This document shows positions 45,601-53,273 of a DNA stretch of 64,000 bases, piece after piece (positions within the stretch are counted from its first letter, which is position 1; every line of letters starts with the position of its first letter). The notes under the pieces are model-generated. The model was given only the letters and a program-made list of their open reading frames with translations, had not been told where the DNA came from and ran no database searches. This DNA comes from PNNG01 sp046291695. GTDB lineage: Bacteria; Bacteroidota; Bacteroidia; UBA7662. Made by a program: the position numbers and the translations under genes. Location of the stretch: positions 110,261 through 174,260 of the forward strand of contig JBKBSO010000006.1 in assembly GCA_046291695.1 (NCBI GenBank), written 5' to 3'.

Positions 45601-46959
45601 AAGGAGAAACTCGACAAAATGAAGCCGATGTTTCTGGAGGGCTGCTCAAGCAATGGTCATGATACCAAAGTAGCCGAAAAAGTATGGGCCGACTGGGAGA
45701 AGTTTGCCGCTTATGCATTTAATAAGTCGCATTCCACTTGTTATGCCGTGGTGGCCTTTCAGACGGCATATTTGAAAGCCAATTATCCGGCTGAGTTTAT
45801 GGCAGCGGTATTGAGTAATAACTTAAACGACATTGGTAAGGTTACCTTCTTTATGGAAGAATGTCGTCGGATGGGGGTGGATGTGTTGGGGCCAGAAATT
45901 AATGAATCGGCTTACCGATTTACGGTGAACGAGCAAAATCAAATCCGATTTGGTTTAGGTGGTATCAAAGGTGTTGGAGAAGGCGCTGTAGAGGCTATTG
46001 TGAATGAACGAAATAGCAATGGTCATTACCGTACTATTTTCGATTTATGCAAGCGTGTGGATTTACGGCAGGCCAATAAAAAAACACTCGAAGGATTAGC
46101 ACAAGCAGGAGCCTTCGATAATTTTGAAGGTATTGCGGGAAACCGACGCGTATTTTTTGACAATAGCGTTGATGGAACGACCCTATTGGAAAAGGCCATA
46201 CGATTTGGAAATCAATATCAGAATTTAAAGCTGCAATCACAGGCTTCTCTGTTTGGAGAGGCAGGAGTGACTGATATCCCGGAACCAGAAATAGTGCCCT
46301 GTGAACCATGGCCCTTGCTAGAAAAACTTCAGAAAGAAAAAGAGGTGGTAGGGATATTCATAACTGCTCATCCGCTGGATGCGTTTAAATACGACATTCA
46401 GAAGTTTTGTAATGTAGGCTTGCGGCATATTGAGGATGTAGTTGGCCGTGATCTAACTTTTGCCGGATTGGTAACCGATGTACAGTACTTTCAGGATCCC
46501 CGAACAAACAATGAAACCATTGTATTTATTGTAGAGGATTACGATACAGTACGTAAGTTGCGACTCAAGGGTGAGCAAGCCATGCGATATAAGCACTTAA
46601 TTACCGTGGGGACGGGTTTGCTTTTTAAAGGGAAATACGAATCGTTTGTGAACAAAGAGGGCAAGGAATTTAAATACCTGCGGATTAATAGTGTGGATTT
46701 ATTGGCCGATGTGCGTGAAAAGCATTTTAAGCAAATAACCATCAGGTTACGGAGCCAGGATGTACAACCTGCTTTATTGAGTCAAATGGCGAGTCTATTC
46801 AAGGAGTTTGAAGGCAAGGTAAAGCTTCAGGTGTTGCTGATAGATGAAGAGGAAAAAATGCAAGTAGAATTTACTTCCAAGTCGATACGCTTGAATCCTG
46901 AAAATGCTTTGCTAGAAGCTCTCGAGAAAATGCCTTTGTTGGTAGAATTGTCGGATTGA
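42661..46959 (+). CDS. dnaE: DNA polymerase III alpha subunit with fused DEDDh exonuclease
   Basis: The 1432-residue replicative polymerase starts with a DEDDh 3'-5' exonuclease domain (about 1-190; ExoI motif FDTETTG, ExoII HNIGFD, ExoIII AHNASADVEAT). It continues with a PHP domain (about 255-; HLHCHTQFSLTPG, AMTDHGN), the C-family palm with PDIDIDFDDRGRSK (about 649; catalytic Asp residues), fingers and HhH region (GGIKGVGEGAVEAI), and a C-terminal OB fold. The fused exonuclease would replace a separate epsilon subunit. This layout is familiar from flavobacterial and related DnaE. It is a single-gene unit with its own -7 box. Confidence 0.96.
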   Translation: MYLIFDTETTGLPRDYNAPVTDTDNWPRMVQMAWQLHDEKGQLLEVKNFIVQPEGYTIPFNAVKVHKISTERAMAEGVPLDFVLHELNRVLQTTTHIAGHNIGFDISVVGAEFVRKGIETHLLQLASVDTKDESTDYCALAGGKGGKFKWPTLTELHQKLFGEPFNEAHNASADVEATARCFLELIRLGVISATRVGLEGDKLAEYQSANPSVIDAIGLNTQPYKPLSDQAEQTSDALQIPSEVLASETDIRGFVHLHCHTQFSLTPGTSGVEDLVNHAKSEGSMAIAMTDHGNLYGAFAFVNAAFKAGVKPIIGAEFNVCRDMHDKKNKDNGYGTVFLAKNKIGYHNLVKLASHAFLDGYYYMPRIDKELLVQYKDELIVTTGSLYGEVPSLILNVGETQAEEAFLWWKEQFGENFYVELQRHGLEEEDHVNEILLGWAQKYDVKYIASNNTYYTTTEDADTHDTLLCIIDQEVKSTPIGKGRGYRFGFANNKYYLRTQQEMATLFADLPEALNNTVLIADQIEAFELKREVLLPRYDIPEGFADQDDYLRHLTYEGAKKRYGTVNQEISTRLDFELETIKRTGYPGYFLIVQDFTTKAREMGVSVGPGRGSAAGSAVAYCIGITNVDPIHYDLLFERFLNPDRVSMPDIDIDFDDRGRSKVMRYVIDKYGEKQVAQIITYGTLAAKSAIRNAARVLELPLAEADVLAKAFPEAIIGIKAFSKSPMRNLVFKPHLLDEHKKDLQPEEYQAAQQFLKMVQGDNLTGRVLRQAGALEGAIRTTGTHACGVIITPDDITNFVPVKLAQDAEIKLVTQFDNDVAESAGLLKMDFLGLSTLTIINDAIEIIRERHGITIDPDAIPLDDPKTYELFQKGDTVGIFQYESPGMQKYMKELKPDKFDDLIAMNALYRPGPLQYIPNFIARKHGQEPISYDLDAMEEYLKDTYGITVYQEQVMLLSQKLAGFTKGQADELRKAMGKKIKEKLDKMKPMFLEGCSSNGHDTKVAEKVWADWEKFAAYAFNKSHSTCYAVVAFQTAYLKANYPAEFMAAVLSNNLNDIGKVTFFMEECRRMGVDVLGPEINESAYRFTVNEQNQIRFGLGGIKGVGEGAVEAIVNERNSNGHYRTIFDLCKRVDLRQANKKTLEGLAQAGAFDNFEGIAGNRRVFFDNSVDGTTLLEKAIRFGNQYQNLKLQSQASLFGEAGVTDIPEPEIVPCEPWPLLEKLQKEKEVVGIFITAHPLDAFKYDIQKFCNVGLRHIEDVVGRDLTFAGLVTDVQYFQDPRTNNETIVFIVEDYDTVRKLRLKGEQAMRYKHLITVGTGLLFKGKYESFVNKEGKEFKYLRINSVDLLADVREKHFKQITIRLRSQDVQPALLSQMASLFKEFEGKVKLQVLLIDEEEKMQVEFTSKSIRLNPENALLEALEKMPLLVELSD

Positions 46960-46981
46960 TGGGGGAAATGGAGGATTTGAC

Positions 46982-46997
46982 TCCGATAACTATCGGA
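46982..46997. repeat. Short perfect inverted repeat after dnaE
   Basis: TCCGATA-AC-TATCGGA, 7-base arms with a 2-base centre, 23 bases after the dnaE stop. No T-run follows. It may be a REP-like element; another copy would be needed to tell. Confidence 0.4.
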
Positions 46998-47034
46998 CAG
47001 GCTGAGGTTGTATAATAATGAAAAAACGAAAAAC

Positions 47035-47442
47035 ATGAAAGCACCATTTTTTTTGACTTTAATAATGCTTTTGACAGGCTGTTTCGGAAGTGATTTTAAG
47101 TATAAAGAGGCTCAATTCAATCGAGAATATCAAGAAGTTGTAAATGATCTGAAAGCACTTCACGACTTCGAAAACGCCTATATTAAATGGTCGGTCAGTA
47201 AGTTTGGTCAAAAAGTAAACCACACCTTAAAAGTTTACCTGAAAAACGGAAGGGATATCCCCGAGCCCGACTCATTGAAACATGCGATAGGCAAAGCGGC
47301 TATGCAGTTGGTTCTGAACTCCATAGACAATGATACTGCTTACACTGATTTTGTGGTTTATTTCATTTCCGAAATACGAAATGGAACGGTGAATATGAAA
47401 AGAGAAACGCCTTTCGCCTATCGGCTAGAAGAATTTGATTAA
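47035..47442 (+). CDS. Small lipoprotein, unknown function
   Basis: The 135-residue protein has a lipobox (MLLTGC) from the ATG at 47035; the ATG at 47008 would precede it with a charged nine-residue extension. The mature domain is mixed helix and strand (FNREYQEVVNDLKALHDFENAYIKWSVSKFG...) with no family recognised. Function not known. Confidence 0.55.
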   Translation: MKAPFFLTLIMLLTGCFGSDFKYKEAQFNREYQEVVNDLKALHDFENAYIKWSVSKFGQKVNHTLKVYLKNGRDIPEPDSLKHAIGKAAMQLVLNSIDNDTAYTDFVVYFISEIRNGTVNMKRETPFAYRLEEFD

Positions 47443-47695
47443 AAAACATACAAATTACGCAAGCTTCAGTGCCGCTCGGTGCGCTTGGCATGAGTGATAT
47501 GTTGAAAATGAAACCATCCACAGTTAAGGAGGATGGTAAGGATGATTTCACACCCCGATCAGCGCAAATAAGTATAAAACCCTTGAGTAGCTTCCTTGCC
47601 CGATCCGATGGCCAAAAGTAATATCGTTTTCGACCTACAAAAATTGAACTATCTTGGCAGCAGAAAACTTATACTTTTAATTAATCAAATAAAAA
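47443..47695. other. Intergenic region with a possible coding remnant
   Basis: About 250 bases between a lipoprotein gene and trxA. One frame is open from 47452 to about 47611, reading VPLGALGMSDMLKMKP and on, with no strong start codon other than GTG or an internal ATG. This may be a decayed gene end; I cannot name it. TATCTTGG at about 47650 is a near -7 box for trxA. Confidence 0.3.
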
Positions 47696-48016
47696 ATGGC
47701 ATTAGAATTAACCGACAGCAATTTTGAGGAGTTGGTGCTGAAAAGCGACAAACCCGTATTGGTAGATTTTTGGGCAGAATGGTGTGGACCTTGCCGCATG
47801 GTTGGTCCCATTGTAGAAGAACTCGCCGGCGAATACGACGGTAAGGCCGTGGTAGGAAAAGTAGATGTTGACAGCAATCCTGGCATCTCGATGAAGTTTG
47901 GTATCCGTAACATCCCTACTTTGCTCGTTTTCAAAAATGGTGAAATCGTTGACAAGCAAGTTGGCGCGGTACCCAAGCACATTTTGAAAGGCAAACTCGA
48001 CGCTCAGTTGAGCTAA
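47696..48016 (+). CDS. trxA: Thioredoxin
   Basis: The 106-residue dithiol reductase has the active-site WCGPC in FWAEWCGPCRMVGP, the cis-Pro loop RNIPTLLVFKNG and normal length. No signal peptide, so cytoplasmic. It lies about 340 bases upstream of a MiaE-like gene and the fRMsr gene, whose product needs thioredoxin-type reductant, though the terminator at 48291-48313 separates the transcripts. Confidence 0.96.
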   Translation: MALELTDSNFEELVLKSDKPVLVDFWAEWCGPCRMVGPIVEELAGEYDGKAVVGKVDVDSNPGISMKFGIRNIPTLLVFKNGEIVDKQVGAVPKHILKGKLDAQLS

Positions 48017-48290
48017 GCACAAAACGGCCAATTCACCGAACAAAAGCAAAGCCGAAGGCTTATTCTTTGCGTGCTTCGGCCAAGCTGCCTTGGCAGTGCA
48101 GGCCAAAAGGCTCCCTTAGCTCGCGCCTAAATTCAGCTGTTTATAATGCTGATGGCAAGAAGTTTATCAGGCAATGTGAAAGCAAGCTCGTGCAGCCGTA
48201 TCGAAGGAGGCATATCCTCGGTTGCTCTGCGGTTAAAAAGCTGGATCATGTTGAGTTTTCCGCATATTCGTGTGAATTTTAGCAAATTAG

Positions 48291-48313
48291 CCCCGCAAAT
48301 AGCGGGGTTTTTT
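48291..48313 (+). terminator. Intrinsic terminator upstream of the miaE-like gene
   Basis: CCCCGC / GCGGGG stem, 5-base loop, six T at 48308-48313. It ends the trxA-region transcript 33 bases before the next -7 box. Confidence 0.88.
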
Positions 48314-48345
48314 GTTGCCCGATACAGCCAATGCTTTGGGCTGTG

Positions 48346-48353
48346 TATCTTTG
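48346..48353 (+). promoter_or_regulatory. -7 promoter box for the miaE-like operon (predicted leaderless)
   Basis: TATCTTTG with exactly 4 bases to the ATG at 48358. Confidence 0.65.
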
Positions 48354-48357
48354 CGGC

Positions 48358-48939
48358 ATGCTCGGACTTAAACTTCCCACCGATCCCCGTTGGGTGAATA
48401 TTGCTGAAAAAAGCATTGGCGACATCCTCATCGACCATGCTTTTTGCGAACAAAAAGCGGCGACCACTTGCATCTCCATCATTGTGCAATATGCCGATCG
48501 CGAATTGATTGTAGAAAAGTTATCGCCCATTGTAGCCGAAGAGTGGGGGCATTTTCGCCGGGTAATCAAAGAAATGAAGTTGCGCGGTGTGAAGCTCGAT
48601 AAAAAGCGGAAAGATGAATACGTCAACAAACTGTTGGCCTTTCAGCGCAAAGGACTTACCGAAGATTTAATGCTGCTCGAAAAGCTGCTCACTTGTGCAC
48701 TTATTGAGGCCCGTTCCTGCGAGCGCTTTCGATTACTTTCGCTCGAATGCAGCGATTCCGATTTACGGCAGTTTTACCACGAGTTTATGGTAAGTGAAGC
48801 CGGACATTACCGCTTGTTCATGGATTTGGCCGAACATTTTTTACCTAAGGAAGTCGTTCGCCAGCGTTGGCAAGAATACCTTGATTTTGAGGCCACCATG
48901 TTGCCTACATTGGAACTACGTGGCGATCGCGTGCATTAA
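48358..48939 (+). CDS. miaE: tRNA-(ms2io6A)-hydroxylase (MiaE-like)
   Basis: The 193-residue ferritin-like diiron protein starts at ATG 48358, fixed by a promoter box 4 bases upstream. Two ExxH motifs, EEWGHF and EAGHYR, plus the first helix Glu (near DHAFCEQKAA) provide the iron ligands. RSCERFRLLSLEC is a family block. MiaE-type enzymes hydroxylate the isopentenyl group of modified A37 in tRNA using O2. It is the first gene of a set with fRMsr (8-base gap) and hemF. Confidence 0.82.
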   Translation: MLGLKLPTDPRWVNIAEKSIGDILIDHAFCEQKAATTCISIIVQYADRELIVEKLSPIVAEEWGHFRRVIKEMKLRGVKLDKKRKDEYVNKLLAFQRKGLTEDLMLLEKLLTCALIEARSCERFRLLSLECSDSDLRQFYHEFMVSEAGHYRLFMDLAEHFLPKEVVRQRWQEYLDFEATMLPTLELRGDRVH

Positions 48940-48947
48940 GACATACC

Positions 48948-49433
48948 GTGGCCGAAAATTTAACCCTTAGCAGTACCGACAAATTAGGGCGCTACCAGGA
49001 GCTCTTGCCTCAAATTGAAGCGCTCATCAGTGGCGAAAGCGACACTACCGCCAATTTGGCCAATGTGGCTGCGGCCCTCAAACAAGCTTTTGGCTTTTTT
49101 TGGGTGGGCTTTTACCTGGTGAAAGCCGATGAATTGGTATTGGGACCCTTTCAAGGCCCAGTGGCTTGCACGCGCATTCGTTATGGCAAAGGGGTATGCG
49201 GCACTGCCTGGGCCGAAAAGTGCACGCAGTTGGTGCCCGATGTGGATGCCTTTCCGGGCCACATCGCTTGCAGCAGCGCTTCACGCAGCGAAATTGTGGT
49301 GCCTGTTTTTGATGCGCACAATCAGGTAGCCATGGTACTTGATGTTGACAGCGACCAACTCAATGATTTTGATGAAATAGATGGCCAACAGCTCGAGCAA
49401 TTGGCTAAACTTTTAACGCGATATTGCTTGTGA
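48948..49433 (+). CDS. msrC: Free methionine-(R)-sulfoxide reductase (GAF-type, fRMsr/MsrC)
   Basis: The 161-residue GAF-domain enzyme reduces free Met-R-sulfoxide. It has FFWVGFYLV, then the catalytic-site pattern GPVACTRIRYGKGVCGTAW and DVDAFPGHIACSSASRSEIVVPV; the three conserved Cys of the family are all present. The start is GTG at 48948. Its stop overlaps the GTG start of hemF (GTGA at 49430-49433), so the two genes are coupled. Confidence 0.9.
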   Translation: MAENLTLSSTDKLGRYQELLPQIEALISGESDTTANLANVAAALKQAFGFFWVGFYLVKADELVLGPFQGPVACTRIRYGKGVCGTAWAEKCTQLVPDVDAFPGHIACSSASRSEIVVPVFDAHNQVAMVLDVDSDQLNDFDEIDGQQLEQLAKLLTRYCL

Positions 49434-50319
49434 ATCAGCCCGACCTAACCACCATTGTACACTGGCTTCAAGGCCTACAAGACCGTATTACGGCCAATAC
49501 CGAAAAGCTCGATGGCCATGCCTTTGAGGAAGACCTTTGGGAGCGGGCCGAAGGGGGGGGGGGCGCTCGCGCCTGCTTCGAAATGGTAATTTGGTAGAGA
49601 AAGGCGGGGTGAATTTTTCACATGTACATGGTCCGGTACCAGATTTTTTGAAAAAGGAAAGCCCTGAAGCGAGCCGCTTTGATGCTACGGGCGTTTCACT
49701 AGTAATACACCCGCACAATCCGCATGTGCCGCTGATTCATATGAATGTACGCTATTTCGAAACCGATGCCGGCGATTGTTGGTTCGGGGGCGGTATCGAT
49801 CTCACGCCCGCCTATCCGGTGGCGGAGCAGGTTAAGTGGTTTCATGGGCAGTTGAAAGCGGTTTGCGACCAATTTGACCCCGAATGGTATCTGCGCTTTA
49901 AAAAGTGGTGCGACGATTATTTCACCATTACACATCGCAACGAAATGCGGGGGGTAGGTGGTATTTTTTATGACCACTTACGGCCAGGAGTCGTTGCCGA
50001 CAAGGCCACGCTTTTTGCCTTTATGCAGGCCGTGGGCGATGTGTTTAACGTGATTTATACCTATATGGCCGAACAAAACCGCGACAAAGCTTGGACCGAA
50101 GCCGAAAAGACCTGGCAAAAAATACGTCGTGGACGTTATGCCGAGTTTAATTTGGTGTACGATCGTGGTACCACCTTTGGTCTCAAAACCAACGGGCGGG
50201 TTGAAAGCATTTTGATGTCGTTGCCCCCCGAAGCGGTTTGGGAATACAACCATCAGCCGGCGCAAGGCAGTGCCGAAGCCGAAGCGCTACGCTTTTATCA
50301 GCCGATAGATTGGTTGTAA
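49430..50319 (+). CDS. hemF: Coproporphyrinogen III oxidase, aerobic, frameshifted at a G11 tract
   Basis: Oxygen-dependent enzyme that decarboxylates coproporphyrinogen III in heme synthesis. The N-terminal part reads from GTG 49430 (VNQPDLTTIVHWLQG...) to the conserved EGGGGRSR motif, which is coded by a run of 11 G at 49553-49563. In the deposited frame this run leads to TAG within 15 codons. The C-terminal part continues in the next frame: KGGVNFSHVHG, HPHNPHVPLIHMNVRYFE, WWFGGG-type, KKWCDDYF and RGRYAEFNLVYDRGTTFGL to 50319. One more G (12) restores a 296-residue protein of normal length. Either phase variation or a homopolymer sequencing error. Confidence 0.9.
49553..49563 (+). repeat. 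Homopolymer tract G11 in hemF
   Basis: Eleven consecutive G encoding the four glycines of the EGGGGRSR motif; 12 are needed for an open frame. Confidence 0.95.
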
Positions 50320-50443
50320 CCTAATATCCCTGTTTTAATCTGTGCTGTGAAACATATTGGCGCTACAGCTAAGACTAACTTCCCGCAGTATTCAGGGGAG
50401 GTAAGTTGAGATTTGCACTAGGTTTAGTTTTTGATATTACAAC
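50320..50443. other. Intergenic region between convergent hemF and MFS genes
   Basis: 124 bases with a weak inverted pair (AACTTCCC with GGGGAGGTAAGTT); no T-run terminator and no gene seen. Confidence 0.3.
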
Positions 50444-51862
50444 TTAGTTTTTCGGCTTAAGAATATCTTCCGTTAAGAAGCTGTGCTCACGCAACTTTTG
50501 CTCCATTTTTTTTGCATAAATAGCCAGGTACATGAAGCATCCAATACCCACCCAAAACGAACTGCGGATGCCCAGCATTTCTTCGCCGCCTAACCAACCT
50601 TGAAACACGCTTACAAAGCCGCCACCCATGATCATCATGATGAGGGCATTAGAAACCTGTGAGGTTTTGTTGCCCATGCCGGCAATGGCCAGGGTAAAGA
50701 TGCATGGCCACAGGGTTGAACAAAAGAGCCCCACCGCCATAAAGGCAAATACCGCCAACTGACCTTTTGCATACATGCCGGTAAGCATGGCCGCAATGCC
50801 CAAAACCGAGTATAAAAACAGCTGCTTCGACGGATTGCCTTTTACCAGCCAATCGGCCAATATCAAGATAAGTATGGCTGCTAGAAAGGGCAAAAACTGC
50901 ATCACCGCATAACCTCCAATTGAATTTACGAGCATAAATAAGCCAAAAGCAATCAAGGGCAGCACCCAGCGAAACAACTGTCGTTTAACCCCCATAAAGC
51001 CAAGTGCCCCGGAGGCTGCCGTCCAACGGCCAATCATCAAGCTGGCCCAAAACAACGATATGTAAGGCGCAATTTGATCAATGCCAATGCCTTGGGAGGT
51101 GATGAGGTACTCGGGTAAGTTACTGGCCGTGGCGACTTCAACCCCCACATACAGAAAAATGGCCAACATGCCCATCCATACCTGAGGGGTTTTGAGTACA
51201 CTGGCACTGGCTGCTGCGGGGATGTTGCTGATTCCCGCTTCGTTTTCGGGCTTGCCCAGCCCCTTGCGCCAGAACATGACGCCAAAAAGCACAAAAAAGG
51301 CTCCTAGAATGAGGTAGGGAATTTTTACTGCAGTGATATCCAGTTCAGGCGATTTGTCGGTACCTGCCATGCCAAAAATGGCGTAACTCAACAATAATGG
51401 CCCCAGGGTGGTCCCCACATTATTGATGCCACCGGCTAAGCTGAGGCGTTGAGAACCGGTTTCGACACTTCCCAACGATATGGTAAGTGGATTGGCCACT
51501 GTTTGTTGCAAGCTAAAGCCAATGCCGACTACAATGAGTCCCATCAGCAAAAGCGGAAAGGAGGCATTGTTGGCTGCTGGAATGAACAGCAAGGTGCCGG
51601 ATGCCGAAATAAACAGACCGATGGCGAGCGCCTTGCCGTAACCCAAACGACCAACCAAATCCTGACCACGAATGCGCGACACCAGCATGTACAACAAGGC
51701 CCCCAAGGTATAGGCCACATAAAAAGCAAAAGCAATCATTTGGCTTTGCCATTGCGCTAATTGCAAATGTGCTTTAAAAACGGGAATGAGTATGTCGTTG
51801 CTGGCAGCTACAAAGCCCCAGAAAAAGAATACGGAAATAACAAAAACAAACTGCTTTTTCAT
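50444..51862 (-). CDS. Sugar MFS transporter (FHS family, FucP/GluP-like)
   Basis: The 472-residue transporter has twelve predicted helices, from ATG 51862. It opens with FVFVISVFFFWGFVAASNDILIPVFK and has the GFSLQQTVANPLTISLG and INNVGTTLGPLL blocks of the FHS group that takes up fucose, glucose or galactose with H+ or Na+. The second half (IFLYVGVEVATASNLPEYL) also matches. The ATG at 51892 adds ten residues and is less likely. It is divergent from the aminotransferase gene, 73 bases away. Confidence 0.87.
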   Translation of the reverse strand: MKKQFVFVISVFFFWGFVAASNDILIPVFKAHLQLAQWQSQMIAFAFYVAYTLGALLYMLVSRIRGQDLVGRLGYGKALAIGLFISASGTLLFIPAANNASFPLLLMGLIVVGIGFSLQQTVANPLTISLGSVETGSQRLSLAGGINNVGTTLGPLLLSYAIFGMAGTDKSPELDITAVKIPYLILGAFFVLFGVMFWRKGLGKPENEAGISNIPAAASASVLKTPQVWMGMLAIFLYVGVEVATASNLPEYLITSQGIGIDQIAPYISLFWASLMIGRWTAASGALGFMGVKRQLFRWVLPLIAFGLFMLVNSIGGYAVMQFLPFLAAILILILADWLVKGNPSKQLFLYSVLGIAAMLTGMYAKGQLAVFAFMAVGLFCSTLWPCIFTLAIAGMGNKTSQVSNALIMMIMGGGFVSVFQGWLGGEEMLGIRSSFWVGIGCFMYLAIYAKKMEQKLREHSFLTEDILKPKN

Positions 51863-51923
51863 AAGAATTGGCTGCAATTTAGGGAAGATCATAGATACTT
51901 TGCACTTCTGATAAAAGCCAGGC

Positions 51924-51931
51924 TATCTTTG
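51924..51931 (+). promoter_or_regulatory. -7 and -33 promoter for the aminotransferase gene (leaderless)
   Basis: TATCTTTG with a TTTG at 51899-51902 and a 21-base spacer: the best promoter in the window. Only 4 bases separate the box from the ATG at 51936. Confidence 0.75.
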
Positions 51932-51935
51932 TGCC

Positions 51936-53159
51936 ATGCCCACGCAACGTCAGCTTTTTTTGCAACACTTGGCCCAAACCAGCGATTTCCCGCTCGGACT
52001 TGAAATTGAACGAGCGGAGGGGATTTATATGTACGACACGGCTGGCAAGCGTTATGCCGACCTCATTTCGGGCATTGGCGTAAGCAACGTTGGGCACCGG
52101 CATCCAAAGGTGGTGGCGGCCATCAAGCAGCAAGTCGATCAATACATGCACCTGATGGTGTATGGCGAATACATCCAATCGCCCCAGGTACGGCTGGCCA
52201 GAATGCTGGTCGATTTGATGCCAGCAGGCTTAGACAATGTGTACCTCACCAACAGCGGTACCGAAGCGGTGGAAGGCGCTTTGAAACTGGCCAAACGTTA
52301 CACCGGTCGCCCCGGACTGGTTACTTTCCGTGATACTTATCACGGCAGCACCCATGGAGCTTTGAGTGTGATGGGTAACGAACATTTTAAAAACGCTTTC
52401 AGGCCTTTATTGCCTGATGTGCAAATATTGCCTTATAACGTCAGCGCGGAGCTTCAGCGCATCAGCCAGCGAACTGCGGCGGTGATTGTGGAAAGTGTGC
52501 AAGGGGAGGCGGGTTACCAAACACCTTGCGCGGCTTGGATGCAAGCTTTGCGTGCACGCTGTACCGAGGTGGGAGCCCTGCTTATTGTCGACGAAATTCA
52601 AACCGGCATGGGCCGAACTGGTAAAATGTTTGGCTTTGAGCACTATGGCATTATTCCCGATATGGTTACCCTTGCTAAAGGTTTGGGAGGCGGATTGCCA
52701 ATCGGAGCTTTTATAGCACCTTCGCACATCATGGGTAGCTTTAAAACAAAGCCCCTTTTAGGGCACATCACTACGTTTGGGGGTAATCCCGTTTGCGCTG
52801 CTGCCGCCTGTGCCGTAATTGAAGTCTTACATAGCGAAAATGTAATCGCCCAAGTGCCCTCCAAACACGACTTGATGCTTCAGAAGCTTAAACATCCAGC
52901 TATCCTGAGGGTAAGCGGAAAGGGACTGATGCTTGCAGTTGATCTTGGGAGTTTTGATTTTAATAAAAGAGTGATCGATCGCTGCCTCAGTTTAGGCGTA
53001 ATTACAGATTGGTTTTTGTTTAATGACCGCTGCTTGCGCCTGGCACCACCGCTTACCATCAGTCATGAACAGCTGAACCAAAGCTTGGATTTGATTCTGC
53101 AAGCTATCGATCATGCATTTCGAACGGATGAGGTACATAAAGGGCTCAAACCGGGTTAG
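51936..53159 (+). CDS. Class III aminotransferase (acetylornithine/4-aminobutyrate type)
   Basis: The 407-residue PLP enzyme has YLTNSGTEAVEGALKLAKRYTG, FRDTYHGSTHGALSVMG, LLIVDEIQTGMGRTGKMFGFEHYG (Asp contacting PLP) and the Schiff-base Lys in VTLAKGLGGGLPIGA. It would transfer amino groups from an omega-amino substrate, such as ornithine derivatives, GABA or beta-amino acids, to 2-oxoglutarate or pyruvate. No arginine genes lie nearby, so a catabolic role is likely. A perfect promoter gives a leaderless mRNA. Confidence 0.9.
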   Translation: MPTQRQLFLQHLAQTSDFPLGLEIERAEGIYMYDTAGKRYADLISGIGVSNVGHRHPKVVAAIKQQVDQYMHLMVYGEYIQSPQVRLARMLVDLMPAGLDNVYLTNSGTEAVEGALKLAKRYTGRPGLVTFRDTYHGSTHGALSVMGNEHFKNAFRPLLPDVQILPYNVSAELQRISQRTAAVIVESVQGEAGYQTPCAAWMQALRARCTEVGALLIVDEIQTGMGRTGKMFGFEHYGIIPDMVTLAKGLGGGLPIGAFIAPSHIMGSFKTKPLLGHITTFGGNPVCAAAACAVIEVLHSENVIAQVPSKHDLMLQKLKHPAILRVSGKGLMLAVDLGSFDFNKRVIDRCLSLGVITDWFLFNDRCLRLAPPLTISHEQLNQSLDLILQAIDHAFRTDEVHKGLKPG

Positions 53160-53273
53160 CTAGCGTCGAAAGGTTTTAGATTTTTCGTCATTGTTGTTTT
53201 GGGATTCAGAAAATTAGGTTAAATTCATCCCGAAAACTAAGCAACTGCCTTGGCTAATTTTGAATTAAATTCG

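Larger units (their letters stand above)
48017..48357. other. Non-coding region after trxA, possible small RNA
   Basis: About 340 bases without a convincing gene. It contains a long-loop hairpin (GCCGAAG with CTTCGGC, about 48051-48082), a second foldable segment near 48190-48230 (GCAGCCG pairs with CGGTTGC around a GAGG/CCTC stem), and ends at an intrinsic terminator (48291-48313). These would suit a trxA 3' UTR or a separate sRNA. The miaE-like promoter box follows the terminator. Confidence 0.35.

Noticed and set aside
48146..48489. Open frames on both strands after trxA
   Set aside because: They cross an intrinsic terminator and the start of the miaE-like gene, and show no protein-like pattern.
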